NCBI GenBank assembly: GCA_022184915.1
Contig: JAGTJU010000001.1
Coordinates: forward strand, 1,769,339-1,833,338
Reading direction: 5' to 3'
From: Myxococcales bacterium
GTDB taxonomy: Bacteria > Myxococcota_A > Polyangia > Fen-1088
Length of the DNA stretch: 64,000 nucleotides
The first letter of the stretch is position 1; each line of letters starts with the position of its first letter. Made by a program: the position numbers and the translations under genes. Shown here piece by piece: positions 63,044 to 64,000 of the stretch. Under the pieces are notes generated by a model. The model was given only the letters and a program-made list of their open reading frames with translations. It was not told the DNA's origin and made no database searches.

Positions 63044-64000
63044 CCGTAGTCTGTAATGCGAACGGCGGCAGACGCTCCAGGTGTTGTAAGTGTCCCGAAC
63101 TGTGTCCAGTTCCACAAAACAGTGGAGGCGCAGACTCCTGCGATGGCCAACGAAGTTCCGCGATGTCGCACCCATCTTGACTCTGATCGTGGGTGTGTTG
63201 CGTGTTTGCCGTATTCACGGACGACGTACGCAAGAAGCAAAAAAAACGCTACGGCGAATATCGAGTCTGAGCGGGTAAAAAGCATGAGCCCCGCGGAAAC
63301 TACAGCCAGCGTCGCCTTCCCCCTATGGAAGCACCAAGCCACCGCGATCAACAGGAACATAATCACAGGTACTGATTCGGTCTCGAATCCGTACTTGCCC
63401 AGAGCTGGCGAGAGAAAGAAGAGAGGCAACGCCGCGAGTTGCACGATCGGGCTCGAGGTCAGTCTTTCAACCACCAGGAGGTGCCACAGCAATATCAACG
63501 CAAGGGACACTAGCAGTGCGATCGTGAGAATCGCCACGGTGTAGCTAGCGCCGAATAGCCACATCGGAGGGATCATCAACAGCGAAGTGAGTCCTTGCCA
63601 ATAGTCGAAAGGTGCGTGGGGCACGCGTGATGGGTGGGTCAAGAAGTGCCAAACGACCGGGTCTTGGAGCGTCCCAGAGTTCACAGAGTGTTTGGCAACA
63701 GCGAAATAGTATGCTCCATCGTTGTCGGCCGGGACCTGCTGAAGCCAAGCGATTGAGGCGTACTGGGCAATCAAACCCAAGCACATCACGAGCAGACCAA
63801 TGGCCCATCCGCTGTTCTTGTGCGAGTCGGAGCCGCTCAACGCCCAGGTGCAGACGCCAATCGGAACCTGCGAGCGTTCGTCGGACAAGGCCAAGAGTAC
63901 CAAGCCCATGGTGAACGCGACAGCGATGGCAAAGTAGTCTCGTCCTGGCTCCGCTGGAAGCCAGAAGGCGAGACCTAGGGTCACGAGGGGCATGGCCGCG
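63044..64000 (-). pseudogene. 5' part of a membrane glycosyltransferase gene, cut by element B2; runs off the window
   Basis: Minus-strand frame open from the window edge to the B2 end, where it reads VRITDYG and then enters transposon sequence. The fragment has about eight hydrophobic segments and a GT-C-type loop QVPADNDGAYYFAVAKHSVN, then a segment NWTQFGTLTTPGA. ATG 63993 could be the start, but the frame is open beyond it. The sequence next to B2 (TACGG on the coding strand) would be the target duplication. The 3' part is probably at 52514-53047. Confidence 0.72.

Overview
The window is GC-rich (clearly above 60 % over most of its length), gene-dense DNA from a Gram-negative bacterium. 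Paired DUF1592-type and DUF1552 secreted proteins, many lipoproteins with low-complexity linkers after the lipobox, CXXCH-rich secreted proteins and an ECF sigma/TPR pair together suggest Myxococcota (old Deltaproteobacteria). That placement is inference from gene content, not from a marker tree.

Layout. 1-12.7 kb: two separate DUF1592-DUF1552 cassettes, with metG, htpG and a divergent TetR/membrane-protein pair between them, then a glycine-rich RRM protein. 13-21.3 kb: a prolyl-oligopeptidase-like lipoprotein, a haem-motif lipoprotein, a TPR-methyltransferase, a VOC protein, katG with an OxyR-like site upstream, initiator tRNA-fMet and a DoxX protein. 21.3-27.5 kb (minus strand): a tightly overlapping six-gene operon with 20 CXXCH haem motifs. 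It encodes a NapC/NirT-type inner-membrane tetrahaem protein, a small membrane protein, a c7-type trihaem protein, a two-haem cytochrome fused to an outer-membrane beta-barrel, a monohaem lipoprotein and a decahaem lipoprotein. This looks like a complete trans-envelope electron conduit for extracellular electron transfer. 27.5-38 kb (plus strand): a frameshifted gamma-glutamylcyclotransferase-like gene and a ferredoxin, then an eight-gene cluster (Gfo/Idh/MocA dehydrogenase, RuBisCO-like protein, DUF1537 kinase, apionate-oxidoisomerase-like protein, ribose-type ABC transporter) that fits D-apiose/D-apionate catabolism. 38-45.5 kb: an ECF sigma factor with coupled partners, lipoproteins, a HEAT-THUMP-RNA methylase fusion and a cupredoxin.

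45.7-64 kb: a partly lower-GC glycan locus with three GT-C-type membrane glycosyltransferases and a Wzx-like flippase. One of these glycosyltransferase genes is cut by about 10 kb of nested transposons. An IS21-like element (A, 53048-59924, perfect 63-bp inverted repeats, damaged istA and istB) carries inside its istA a complete 3,541-bp TGT...ACA element (B1) flanked by a 5-bp CCCGG duplication. A second, truncated and apparently identical copy of the same element (B2, 59925-63043) lies next to it in inverted orientation. B encodes a zinc-ribbon-like protein, a Mu/TnsB-type DDE transposase, an ExeA/TnsC-type ATPase and a small unknown protein.

Main points to follow up are the porin-cytochrome fusion operon, the RuBisCO-like-protein sugar-acid cluster, and the nested transposons with the TnsB/TnsC-type minimal element.
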